Notes: generated by a model not told the origin, from the letters alone. Counted from the first letter of the stretch, positions 1-7,234 are shown. The stretch is DNA of 10,804 bases from Ruminococcus sp. (GCA_014799675.1 JAAVHM010000158.1:1-10804), one strand, 5' to 3'. A program made the numbers and translations.

Positions 1-120
1 CGTAAATTCCTCGCCAAGTATAGTGCAAAGCGGTTTGTTGTCCAGAAGCCCTTTAAGCTTGCTCTGGACGTTTTCAATATCCTGCTCCGCCGCAGAATAT
101 CCAAAATTATTTTCGGACAT
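1..120 (-). CDS. Unrecognised protein, N-terminal 40 codons only
   Basis: An ATG at 120 opens a frame that stays open to the left edge, giving 40 codons beginning MSENNFGYSAAEQD. A GGGAGG ribosome binding site lies inside the end of the preceding gene, whose TGA stop is separated from this ATG by one base (TGATATG), so the two are almost certainly translationally coupled. The visible part is hydrophilic, with no signal peptide or membrane segment, and holds one short amphipathic stretch (roughly residues 13-27). I do not recognise the family from so short a piece. It is the third gene of the operon that begins with the dynamin-like GTPase, so a shared function with the GTPase and the M48-like protein is plausible but unproven. 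Confidence 0.75.
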   Translation of the reverse strand, partial: MSENNFGYSAAEQDIENVQSKLKGLLDNKPLCTILGEEFT

Positions 121-121
121 A

Positions 122-1108
122 TCAAGCGCCTCCCTTCGCAGCGTCAAGAATAATTTCGCATCTTACTTCCAACGCCTGTTTGTTTACCGTGTGCATATCG
201 ACTTTGCTAAGGTCGGAGCGCCAGTTGTAAAGTATCTCGCAGCTTAAAAATTCAAGTCCCGCAAGAATTCTTCTCTCAATGAACGTGCAGCCCGCAGGCA
301 GGGTAATGCTCCGCGCAGGCGTCCTGTGCAGTACCTCGTAAAGCTTAAGAAGCTCGTCAAGGTCAAGGTTTTCTTTCTTGTACATACCAAGCGCGCCCTT
401 GCTGTGCAAACTGTTCATTATAAGCGGGTAATCGTTTGGATTGTTCAGACAGATTATTCCCGCGCGGTCTCCCGTAACGTCTGCAAGCTTTATCCATTCG
501 GTCATTGTACCCGCGATTTGGGTAAGAGCATTGTAGCTTACCTGACTATCAATTTCGCCGATATCTTCCTGAGTATTTATTCCGAAATATGGAGCAGCCA
601 TGTTGAAAATACAGTGATTGTTCTGAATGTGACCGCATTCGCAGCCCACAAGGAAGCAAAGCTCCTCCTTGCTGCAAACCTCGATAAGACCCGTTGTCGC
701 AACAATACACGGCTCAATGCCCTCCGCCGCAACGGAGTATATCTCATACTTCTTGGGAGCGTTTCTTACATAGACCGTGGGGACGCTTATCTGCAATTTT
801 TCAGCACACTGCTGAACAGCGTTGTAGATCTCGGGGTGCTGGAGCGAGCCTGCCACGTCCGTGGACTGGAAGAGCCGCTTTATCTTTGAGGGTATCTCGT
901 GACTTGTAAGATTTTTGTGTACCTTTGACCAGGAGGGGAAAGTGGTTATCTTCTGCTTTACCGAGAAATCCGAATCGAAAGCGTAGTCCATCATTCCGCC
1001 AACAATGTGATCCTTGTAGGAACGCGTCCGCGCGCTGAGATATGCGGTAAAGCTTGTTTCTATATCAAGCAGCGGATTGTATTCCGCAGCTTCTCCAATG
1101 TTCATCAT
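122..1108 (-). CDS. M48-like metallopeptidase with altered zinc motif (CECGH)
   Basis: A 328-residue protein that reads like the catalytic domain of peptidase family M48 (Ste24/HtpX type). It has a helix around HPEIYNAV (91-98), a strand around ISVPTVYV (107-114), a segment IVATTGLIEVCSKEEL (135-150) matching the usual VVTTGLLELLSEDEL, then LVGCECGHIQNNH (153-165). In active M48 enzymes this last motif is HExxHxxxxH; here the first zinc-binding His is Cys156, while Glu157 and His160 remain. The usual third ligand region (ExxADRAG) reads ADVTGDRAG, with Asp210 where Glu is expected. There is no signal peptide or clear membrane helix, so it is probably cytoplasmic, unlike HtpX or Ste24. The start at 1108 has GGGAGG eight bases upstream; a second ATG follows directly. 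It lies 18 bp after the GTPase stop. It may be a pseudoenzyme or a protease with an unusual metal site. The M48 fold assignment is by eye. Confidence 0.72.
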   Translation of the reverse strand: MMNIGEAAEYNPLLDIETSFTAYLSARTRSYKDHIVGGMMDYAFDSDFSVKQKITTFPSWSKVHKNLTSHEIPSKIKRLFQSTDVAGSLQHPEIYNAVQQCAEKLQISVPTVYVRNAPKKYEIYSVAAEGIEPCIVATTGLIEVCSKEELCFLVGCECGHIQNNHCIFNMAAPYFGINTQEDIGEIDSQVSYNALTQIAGTMTEWIKLADVTGDRAGIICLNNPNDYPLIMNSLHSKGALGMYKKENLDLDELLKLYEVLHRTPARSITLPAGCTFIERRILAGLEFLSCEILYNWRSDLSKVDMHTVNKQALEVRCEIILDAAKGGA

Positions 1109-1126
1109 TAAATAAGCCTCCCTTGT

Positions 1127-3175
1127 TTATTCCATATTGTCGGTAAGAACTTTGTGCAGATTATAAGTCTCCGCCAGAAGCTCACCCGTGTACTCGGCAA
1201 TATTCCGAAGCTTTTCCTTTTCGTTTTCGGACGTGGTTTTCTTGTCCGTCTTGAGCTGATTAAGGTTATCAAGAGTTTTCTGCGTGTCCATAAGAATAAT
1301 TTCCGTCTCGTTTTCAATTTTAGCTTTAAGACCCTGGAACGAAGCAAAAACCTGCTGACGAACAGTTTCAGTAAAGTCGCTTGAGATCTTCATTTCATGG
1401 AACTGCTTCTTTACCGACTGCTTGAAGCTTGCCTTGTATTTGTCAATTCTTTCCTGTACAAGAAGCTTATCGACTGAGAATTTTCCCGCAAACGTACCCG
1501 CAAGTCCCGCAACAGCCGCAATGCAAAGCACCACAGGTCCCGCCGCTATGCCAAGTACCGTAGCAAGAGAGAACGCCGCGTAGAACGTCGCATAAAATCC
1601 CGCAAAGCCCGCAGCGCCGCCTAAAAGCGCACCCTTGATACCCGCTTCTCTAATTCCTATGAACAGTCCGCCTGCGCCCACAGTACCTATGGCAACGCCA
1701 ATGATCTGGTCAACAACGCCGCCGTTTCTCCTCGACCGCTTTGAATTGACAGAGAACATTTCCTGAATTCGTGTTACCGAAGCAAAGAACTCGTCCTCAA
1801 AGGACTGCAAACGCTCCGCCTCGTCGCTGAGAGCAACGTTTATCTTGTTCTGTATCTGCTCACAGATAAGCTGCGCCTTGTTCTCAATGTTTTCCTTGAT
1901 CCTCTCCGTAAGCTTGTTATAAACAATTTTCAGCTTATCCTTTTTAAGATCGTCCGCGCCCATTGGGTAATCGTCAATAACCTTCATAGCCGTCTCTTCG
2001 ATCTGTACCCAATAGCTGTCCAGAATAGGCTGCAAGCCCTCAAAAACCTTGTTTGCAGCGTCGTTTATGCGGACGAATTCCGCACGCTTCTTGGTACGTA
2101 TCTCGTCAATTTCATCAATTGCAGCGGAGTATTTCTCCATAAATTCGTCAGTCTCCATCATAAGTGAATTCTCACGGATAATAATGGAATTGATAAGCTC
2201 CGAGCCGGAACTGATTATCTTGTTTGCAAGTATCTGGAGAGTGATAGCGCCCCTCTCCTGCGTAAGCATAGTCTCCAAAGCCTTTTCAAAGGTTGGGAAA
2301 TTACTCTCCGCCAGCATAGCGCTGTCGCCGCTTTCCTTAGCCATAAGAGCCTTTTTAGCGTAAACGCCGATAACCTTTGGCTTGCCTATCTTCCGCTTGT
2401 ATACGGCAAATTCCTTGGAGTCCTCGCCCATGACCATTTTAGCCTTTTCCATAACATAGCTGCCGATACGCTTTTCAACGGTCTCAACAATTCTGTCCTC
2501 GTCCTCTTTAGAGAAAGTACCGAAGCAGTTTACCGCAAAAATAATACGTCCCATGTCGCTTGTAAGCATACGCTTTTCAAGAAATTCCTTTTCAAACTGC
2601 GAAAAGGGAGAGTTTGCGCTTATAACAAAAACAGCGGCGTCGATCTCGGGCAGGATCGACAGCGTAACGTTAGTCATCTGCTCGTCGTCGTTAAGACCCG
2701 GGGTGTCGATAATGTCAACATTATTCTTGCAGAAAGCCGTGTCGTAGTAAACCGTTGCCTGCTTAACAGTCTCCGCAGTCTTTTCCGATTCGTAGGAAAG
2801 CTTTGTAACATAATTTTCAAGCTGATTGATGTCGACCCTTTCAGACTCGCCCGACTTGTATTCCACCATAACATAAGGGGTCTCGCTGTATGTAACCCTG
2901 TTGAGGGTGGCGGTAGCGGGAAGAACGTCGGCAGGCAGGACTTCCTGACCGAGAAGAGCGTTTATAAGCGTACTCTTTCCTCGTTTGAATTCACCAACGA
3001 TAGCGACCTCAAAATGTTCATTGGCAATTTTCTCAATAGTCTCACCGATAGATTTTGCAGCGTGTTCAAGCCCTATTTCTTCGCTGTACTCTTTCAGCTG
3101 TGCAAGACTTTCCGTCAGTTCGGAAACCGTCTGCTTATACGCCGAATAGCTTCCATAGTTCAATGCCTGTTCCAT
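1127..3175 (-). CDS. Dynamin-like large GTPase with glycine-rich membrane segment
   Basis: A 682-residue protein of the bacterial dynamin-like GTPase family, which typically binds and remodels membranes. The P-loop GEFKRGKST is at 61-69, a probable switch threonine lies in LPATATLNRV (85-94), the G3 motif DTPGL is at 157-161, and a G5-like VYAKKAL is at 271-277. The G4 position reads VNCFG (215-219) instead of NKxD, so base recognition is atypical. Residues about 320-480 are charged and helical, consistent with a coiled-coil stalk. Residues about 485-565 are a glycine/alanine-rich hydrophobic block, probably a membrane-inserting hairpin. A second helical region runs to the C-terminus. The start at 3175 is chosen because AGGAGG stands six bases upstream; an in-frame ATG at 3193 lacks this site. 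It is the first gene of an operon with the M48-like protein and a third gene. Bacterial dynamins act in membrane fusion, stress repair or phage defence; which applies here cannot be told. Confidence 0.88.
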   Translation of the reverse strand: MEQALNYGSYSAYKQTVSELTESLAQLKEYSEEIGLEHAAKSIGETIEKIANEHFEVAIVGEFKRGKSTLINALLGQEVLPADVLPATATLNRVTYSETPYVMVEYKSGESERVDINQLENYVTKLSYESEKTAETVKQATVYYDTAFCKNNVDIIDTPGLNDDEQMTNVTLSILPEIDAAVFVISANSPFSQFEKEFLEKRMLTSDMGRIIFAVNCFGTFSKEDEDRIVETVEKRIGSYVMEKAKMVMGEDSKEFAVYKRKIGKPKVIGVYAKKALMAKESGDSAMLAESNFPTFEKALETMLTQERGAITLQILANKIISSGSELINSIIIRENSLMMETDEFMEKYSAAIDEIDEIRTKKRAEFVRINDAANKVFEGLQPILDSYWVQIEETAMKVIDDYPMGADDLKKDKLKIVYNKLTERIKENIENKAQLICEQIQNKINVALSDEAERLQSFEDEFFASVTRIQEMFSVNSKRSRRNGGVVDQIIGVAIGTVGAGGLFIGIREAGIKGALLGGAAGFAGFYATFYAAFSLATVLGIAAGPVVLCIAAVAGLAGTFAGKFSVDKLLVQERIDKYKASFKQSVKKQFHEMKISSDFTETVRQQVFASFQGLKAKIENETEIILMDTQKTLDNLNQLKTDKKTTSENEKEKLRNIAEYTGELLAETYNLHKVLTDNME

Positions 3176-3244
3176 AGAAATCCTCCTATACATAAATTTT
3201 ATCTTAAACTACGATATGTAAAAAAATCATAAAATCACATAATA

Positions 3245-3274
3245 ATTATACCACATTTATAATAGTTCTGTCAA
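3245..3274 (-). promoter_or_regulatory. SigA-type promoter of the GTPase operon
   Basis: On the minus strand, TTGACA (3269-3274) is followed after 18 bp by TATAAT (3245-3250), with TG one base before the -10 box (extended -10). Transcription should start near 3238, giving a leader of about 63 nt before the GTPase ATG at 3175. Both boxes are perfect consensus. No hairpin or operator is obvious in the leader. Confidence 0.8.
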
Positions 3275-3376
3275 CCAAATTAATAAATTTTATCCGCAAA
3301 TTGTTGCAAATTTTGTAAAAATAGTATATAAGCATTTTGAGATTTAAAATCAATATGCATAAATTTATATTTACCA

Positions 3377-3475
3377 GAGGCAAGAGGCAGGAGGCTAGAA
3401 GCTAGAAGACGTTTCCGCAGCAATATTTTCCCCTGCCAATTCTAGTCTCTAGTCTCTTGCATCTAGCTTCTAAAC
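3377..3475. repeat. Heptanucleotide repeat element with opposed arms
   Basis: The left arm, 3377-3411, is five consecutive 7-bp units: GAGGCAA, GAGGCAG, GAGGCTA, GAAGCTA, GAAGACG. The right arm, 3441-3475, is five 7-bp units in the opposite sense: TCTAGTC, TCTAGTC, TCTTGCA, TCTAGCT, TCTAAAC. TAGAAGCTAGA (3396-3406) is the exact reverse complement of TCTAGCTTCTA (3462-3472), so the element could fold into a long hairpin; GCAAGAG (3380-3386) also pairs with CTCTTGC (3454-3460). It sits between two divergent promoters, without coding potential. It looks like a small non-coding intergenic repeat family; a related tract occurs at 6350-6370. Confidence 0.8.
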
Positions 3476-3510
3476 GGAAATTTGACAGTTTTGCAGACTA
3501 ATTTCCCGCC

Positions 3511-3539
3511 TTGACAAATTTTCTCCCATATGCTATATT
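3511..3539 (+). promoter_or_regulatory. SigA-type promoter of hisA
   Basis: TTGACA (3511-3516), a 17-bp spacer and TATATT (3534-3539) form a near-consensus promoter about 30 bp before the hisA start. Transcription should begin near 3546, leaving a short leader that holds little more than the ribosome binding site CGGAGGA (3556-3562). Another TTGACA at 3482-3487 has no matching -10 box that I can see. Confidence 0.8.
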
Positions 3540-3568
3540 TTATTTAGCAAAAAAACGGAGGAATAAAA

Positions 3569-4339
3569 ATGAAATTCAGACCATGTATAGATATCCACAA
3601 CGGAAAAGTCAAGCAAATAGTAGGCGGAAGCCTTGCCGACAGCGGCAATACCGCAAAGGAAAATTTCGTCTCGGAAAGCGGCGGAGAATTTTACGCAAAA
3701 CTTTATAAGGAACGCGGCATAAGCGGCGGACATATTATCCTGCTGAACGCCGCAGGCTCGGAGTATTACGAAGCGGACAAGTCCCAAGCCTTTGCCGCAT
3801 TGGAGGAATACCCAAACGGCTTGCAGCTTGGCGGCGGCATAACCGCGGAAAACGCGGCAGAGTTCCTCGACAGGGGAGCTTCCCACGTTATAGTCACATC
3901 ATACGTTTTCAGGGACGGCATTGTCAACCGTGAAAATCTGAAAAAAATATCCTCCGCCGCGGGCAGGGACAGGCTTGTGATAGACCTTTCCTGCCGCAAA
4001 AGGGGAGAGAACTATTACATAGTCACAGACAGGTGGCAGAAATTCACGGACGTCAAGCTTGACAGCTCCGCCCTTGATATGTTTGCGGAATATTGCAGCG
4101 AGTTCCTTATCCACGCCGTGGACGTCGAGGGAAAAGCCAGCGGCGTTGAAGTCTCCCTTGCCGAAATGCTCGGCGATTGGGACGGTATCCCCGTGACCTA
4201 CGCAGGCGGGATAGGCTCTTACACAGACCTTGATGTCCTGAAAAAAGCGGGAAAAGACAAGCTTGATTTCACCGTGGGAAGCGCACTTGACATATTCGGC
4301 GGCAGTCTTGATTTTGAGAAAATTTGCAGCTACAAATAA
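3569..4339 (+). CDS. hisA: Eukaryotic-type HisA isomerase
   Basis: Phosphoribosylformimino-AICAR-phosphate isomerase (ProFAR isomerase), a (beta/alpha)8-barrel enzyme of histidine synthesis that opens the ribose ring of ProFAR to give PRFAR. Its 256 residues match the eukaryotic subfamily (yeast HIS6) rather than common bacterial HisA: CIDIHNGKVKQIVGG (6-20), YAKLYKERG (42-50), LQLGGGI (85-91), VIDLSCRK (137-144), EFLIHAVDVEG (178-188), YAGGI (211-215) and GSALDIFGG (237-245). Asp8 and Asp139 are the likely catalytic pair; GGGI and AGGI/GSA are phosphate-binding loops. The start has CGGAGGA seven bases upstream. It stands alone with its own promoter and terminator, with no other his gene in the window. 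The subfamily assignment rests on remembered motifs, not a search, but the resemblance is strong. Confidence 0.9.
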   Translation: MKFRPCIDIHNGKVKQIVGGSLADSGNTAKENFVSESGGEFYAKLYKERGISGGHIILLNAAGSEYYEADKSQAFAALEEYPNGLQLGGGITAENAAEFLDRGASHVIVTSYVFRDGIVNRENLKKISSAAGRDRLVIDLSCRKRGENYYIVTDRWQKFTDVKLDSSALDMFAEYCSEFLIHAVDVEGKASGVEVSLAEMLGDWDGIPVTYAGGIGSYTDLDVLKKAGKDKLDFTVGSALDIFGGSLDFEKICSYK

Positions 4340-4374
4340 AAATGGGTCTTAGTATTTGTTTCTCGGTTTTTATA

Positions 4375-4414
4375 AAAAAATCCCGTCTATTTTGGTGCAT
4401 AGGCGGGATTTTTT
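4375..4414. terminator. Bidirectional intrinsic terminator between hisA and the zinc-finger gene
   Basis: TCCCGTCTAT (4381-4390) pairs with ATAGGCGGGA (4399-4408) through ten positions, one of them a G-U wobble in the plus-strand RNA. The stem is flanked by a run of A before it and a run of T (4409-4414) after it, so it can end transcription from hisA on the plus strand and from the converging minus-strand gene, whose stop codon lies in the flank at 4413-4415. Confidence 0.9.
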
Positions 4415-5387
4415 ATAATAATTTATCAAACAGTTTCTTAGACTTTTTTTCTTGTTCTTCCTGTTTGGGACGGCTCGCTCCACAGCCCTTGCATGATTTG
4501 CCGCCGTTGTTTTTGTAATCGCAATTTGGACAAAACCAAACCATATTATTTGCAGGTAATTCCTCCGCTGCTTCGGATAAGTAATTATTTTTTGTTAAGT
4601 AATCACTTTTAAATGCTTTGCTCTTAGGTGCGGAACAATTCATACACCTTGAGCTTGCGGCAGGATTTTTGTAATCGCAAAAGCTGCACCGCCATGATTC
4701 CGCAGCAGTGGAAGCAGCTTTGGGTCGAGACCGTGGAGACAGGTCGGCTTTAAGCGGCGTGTTTCCCACTCCCCATTTTTCGGTAAGCTCAAAAGCCTCC
4801 TCGGTAGGAGGCGCAAGCTTAACTTGCCGCAGTATACCGCAAACCAGTTCGGCTTCATCGTAAAAAATACCGCCCACATAATTTATACGCACGAGAGGGT
4901 ATTTTACGTTTGAAGTAGTTATATGTACGGACACGCTATCAATTTTCTGCTTTTCGACCCGCTTTGCAGTAGCGCCGCCTACCATAGCAGCCCTCGGAGA
5001 AATCAAAGAACCTACTGCCGCACGTCCGATCATGGAGCCGGTGCTTGTCTTGGAGACCCCCTCATATGTACACTTGACCTCAGCGTCCAAAACCTCGGAG
5101 TACCTGATATATGTAACAAAGTCCTCTAAATTAGTTATATCCTTGTCGTTTCCGACAGCTATTATCTGATGTACATCGTCAAACTGGATATTGGTGTACT
5201 TGCGCGTCGCCTTAAACTTTATAAAGGAAACAGGTTTCCTGCATATTTCGGGTTTTGCGGCGGTACTTTTGACAGGTGTGTCTTTCACCTCTTCGGCGGG
5301 AGACTCGTCCTCAGGCTTATATAATTTTGCGCCGCAGTTCCAGCAAAAGTCGCCCTCGGCTTTCTTTCCGCACTTGCTGCAAAACAT
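4413..5387 (-). CDS. Zinc-ribbon protein with two RanBP2-type zinc fingers
   Basis: A 324-residue predicted cytoplasmic protein. The N-terminus is a short zinc ribbon (C3, C6, C15, C18). Residues about 55-192 form a mixed alpha/beta domain that I cannot name, with a glycine/alanine segment (about 118-140) like those in small membrane-associating or PH-like bacterial proteins. After a linker come two fingers: W232-x-C234-x2-C237-x3-N241-x6-C248-x2-C251 and W284-x-C286-x2-C289-x3-N293-x5-C299-x2-C302. Both fit the RanBP2 zinc-finger pattern, including the conserved Trp and Asn. The C-terminus is lysine-rich. The start at 5387 has GGAGG eight bases upstream; an earlier in-frame ATG at 5465 would overlap the AraC gene and lacks such a site. 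It follows the AraC gene by 58 bp and may be cotranscribed. The partner of the fingers (RNA, ubiquitin-like or other) is unknown. Confidence 0.8.
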   Translation of the reverse strand: MFCSKCGKKAEGDFCWNCGAKLYKPEDESPAEEVKDTPVKSTAAKPEICRKPVSFIKFKATRKYTNIQFDDVHQIIAVGNDKDITNLEDFVTYIRYSEVLDAEVKCTYEGVSKTSTGSMIGRAAVGSLISPRAAMVGGATAKRVEKQKIDSVSVHITTSNVKYPLVRINYVGGIFYDEAELVCGILRQVKLAPPTEEAFELTEKWGVGNTPLKADLSPRSRPKAASTAAESWRCSFCDYKNPAASSRCMNCSAPKSKAFKSDYLTKNNYLSEAAEELPANNMVWFCPNCDYKNNGGKSCKGCGASRPKQEEQEKKSKKLFDKLL

Positions 5388-5445
5388 AAATATTCCTCCA
5401 TAATATTTTTTGTAGCTGCTGCAAAAACCACAGCAAGCTCCTTTT

Positions 5446-6288
5446 CTATTTATTTTTTGAAGCAAACTCCACCGCCTCTTTCGGCGTCATAGTGTGCCGC
5501 TTTTTGAAATCGTTCAGCAAATGGGGCTGGTCGGTGTAGCCGTATTTCTCCACAGCGTCCAGTACGTCAAAGCCGCGGTTTGAAACCATTTCCTGCCATA
5601 AAAGCTGATACCTCAAAAGTGAGGAAAACGACTTCGGCGAAATGCCCATGTTCCGCATAAAAACGCGTTCAAGCTTTTTTTCGGAAACCGCCGTGTGCGT
5701 GTAAACGTCGGAAATTTTTAACCTGCCGTCGTTTTCAAGCATAAAGTTGATAGCGTTCAGCAGGTCGCTGTCAGCGCGCTCCGGGCGGAAATGTTTCATA
5801 AGGACTTTTTCCGCCGCCGCCTTTCTGCCGAGAAGAGACTGTTCCCGAAAAATATGCGGCTCAAGCTCCTTGTAGATCGAAGCGAAATATTGCTCGACAG
5901 GGAACCGTCCGTTCTTGCTGCCGTCAAGCTTATCCTCCGCAAAAAGCGCAGCCGTCCATGCGTAAAAACGAATACCAAAGGTCGACATCAGCACGCCTGC
6001 CGAATTGCTCTTTGGCGTGTATTGAAAAGACCTCTCGTCAATTGCACAGAAAACATTGTCCGACCTGTTTTCCGTATGGTTCACATAAAAAATAATATCC
6101 ATGCAGGTGTCGGGGATAACAATGCCGTCGCGGTTGTCGGGAACGTTCTCAATAACGGGAATTTCCGTCCCCCAGAAGCACCGTATAAACGGCTTCAAAG
6201 CCTGACACGGCTCAATTTCGCAGTGTACCTGCGTCCTCTTGAAAGGGCTCGCCGTTATAGGTCTGTACATTTTAGAAAGTGAAAGCAT
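5446..6288 (-). CDS. AraC-family transcriptional regulator
   Basis: A 280-residue regulator. The N-terminal domain contains the pattern LKPFIRCFWG (31-40) and IPDTCMDIIF (58-67), typical of the sensor domain found in many AraC proteins with the variant PDGCxDLIF motif. The C-terminal 100 residues hold two helix-turn-helix motifs: LKISDVYTHTAVSEKKLERVF (190-210, given by its ends: LKISDV to LERVF) and DVLDAVEKYGYTDQPHLLNDF (240-260, DVLDAV to LLNDF), the second followed by the usual FKKRHTMTPKEA. The start at 6288 has AGAGG six bases upstream; in-frame ATGs further upstream lack a site. The ligand and targets are unknown. It lies 168 bp downstream of dapB in the same direction, across a heptad repeat, so it may be transcribed separately or by read-through. 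It could regulate the zinc-finger gene behind it. Confidence 0.87.
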   Translation of the reverse strand: MLSLSKMYRPITASPFKRTQVHCEIEPCQALKPFIRCFWGTEIPVIENVPDNRDGIVIPDTCMDIIFYVNHTENRSDNVFCAIDERSFQYTPKSNSAGVLMSTFGIRFYAWTAALFAEDKLDGSKNGRFPVEQYFASIYKELEPHIFREQSLLGRKAAAEKVLMKHFRPERADSDLLNAINFMLENDGRLKISDVYTHTAVSEKKLERVFMRNMGISPKSFSSLLRYQLLWQEMVSNRGFDVLDAVEKYGYTDQPHLLNDFKKRHTMTPKEAVEFASKNK

Positions 6289-6349
6289 AAGCAACCTCTT
6301 TCTTAGAGCAAAAGCACAAAATAAAATCAATTTGTTATTTTCTGTTGAA

Positions 6350-6370
6350 GAAACAAGAAGCAAGAGGCAA
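6350..6370. repeat. Short heptanucleotide repeat tract
   Basis: Three consecutive 7-bp units GAAACAA, GAAGCAA, GAGGCAA lie in the gap between dapB and the AraC gene. The third unit is identical to the first unit of the element at 3377-3383. The rest of the 168-bp gap is AT-rich; a possible TTGACA (6455-6460, minus strand) with a poor TAAAAA -10 box (6432-6437) could be a weak AraC promoter. Confidence 0.65.
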
Positions 6371-6456
6371 GAATTTAATTTAAATTATTTTAATTCCTGT
6401 TCTGTAATTTTGCGGTTTGCCATAGGTTTATTTTTTAAATTTCAAATAGTATTTTG

Positions 6457-7215
6457 TCAAGTTTTTTCAATCAATTCCGCCATGTCGTAAAGCCCCGCCT
6501 TGCGCCCCGAAATGAAAACCGCAGCGTTCACAGAACCCACCGCAAAAACCTCCTTGGAAGCCGCCGAGTGGGAAAGGGTGATGACCTCGTCACGTCCCGC
6601 AAAAATAACGTCGTGTTCACCGACAATAGTTCCGCCGCGGATAGAGTGCATACCGATCTCGTTTTTCTCACGCTTTTTCCTCTGGGAATGTCTGTCATAG
6701 GTGTATTGGTATTTATTGTCAAGCGTCTCGTTTATAGCGTTTGCAAGCATGATAGCCGTTCCGCTTGGAGCGTCAATTTTCTGATTGTGGTGCTTTTCGA
6801 GAATTTCAATGTCGAACTGCCCGCCGAGAATTTCCGCCGCAGTTTTGGCAAGCTTGCACAGCAGATTTATTCCCAAAGACATATTGAACGTGAAGAATAC
6901 GGGAATTTGCTCCGCCGCCTTTTTGATAGCCTCTATCTGCTCCTCGTTGTAGCCTGTCGTCGCAATAACAACCGCCGTCCCCGTGGAAAGACAGTACTCC
7001 AGCAAATCGCTCAGGCAGGAGGGGTGAGAGTAATCTATAATAACGTCGGGCTTCACAGGCAGGTCCTTTACCTTTCCGTAGATATCAAAATCACCGTATT
7101 TTTCAGTGTTAAGGTCAACCCCCGAAATAACCGCGCAGTCGTCCCTGTCTTTTATCACCGAGGAAATGACCCTGCCCATTTTTCCGTTAGCGCCGCATAT
7201 TGTAATATTTACCAT
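6457..7215 (-). CDS. dapB: 4-hydroxy-tetrahydrodipicolinate reductase (DapB)
   Basis: DapB reduces hydroxy-tetrahydrodipicolinate with NAD(P)H to tetrahydrodipicolinate, the second DAP-branch step towards meso-DAP and lysine in the cytoplasm. The 252-residue protein starts with a Rossmann loop GANGKMG (8-14). The family signature EKHHNQKIDAPSGTA is at 140-154, where His142 and Lys146 correspond to the catalytic His159 and Lys163 of E. coli. ATTGYN (85-90) and FNMSLGINLL (110-119) match the nucleotide-domain end and hinge. The start at 7215 has AGAAAGGA upstream and gives a protein starting directly at the first Rossmann strand; an in-frame ATG at 7272 would add 19 residues encoded by an intergenic repeat. 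It follows dapA by 92 bp and is the last clear lysine gene of the cluster. Length is normal for the short Gram-positive form. Confidence 0.96.
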   Translation of the reverse strand: MVNITICGANGKMGRVISSVIKDRDDCAVISGVDLNTEKYGDFDIYGKVKDLPVKPDVIIDYSHPSCLSDLLEYCLSTGTAVVIATTGYNEEQIEAIKKAAEQIPVFFTFNMSLGINLLCKLAKTAAEILGGQFDIEILEKHHNQKIDAPSGTAIMLANAINETLDNKYQYTYDRHSQRKKREKNEIGMHSIRGGTIVGEHDVIFAGRDEVITLSHSAASKEVFAVGSVNAAVFISGRKAGLYDMAELIEKT

Positions 7216-7234
7216 TTTATCGTTCCTTTCTGTA

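Noticed and set aside
3377..3475. CRISPR-like array
   Set aside because: The units are only 7 bp, without spacers, and no cas gene is near.
3531..3549. TGCTA/TAGCA inverted repeat over the hisA -10 box
   Set aside because: Only five pairs around a nine-base spacer in AT-rich DNA; chance is the simplest explanation.
5401..5440. Possible terminator hairpin (TGCTG/CAGCA) between the AraC and zinc-finger genes
   Set aside because: The stem is only five pairs and no T-run follows it, so it is not a credible terminator.
6385..6423. Tiny minus-strand frame MANRKITEQELK followed by a stop
   Set aside because: Its composition looks protein-like, but it is 12 codons long, has no ribosome binding site, and lies in an AT-rich gap. 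It could be the relic of a gene start, but nothing supports this.
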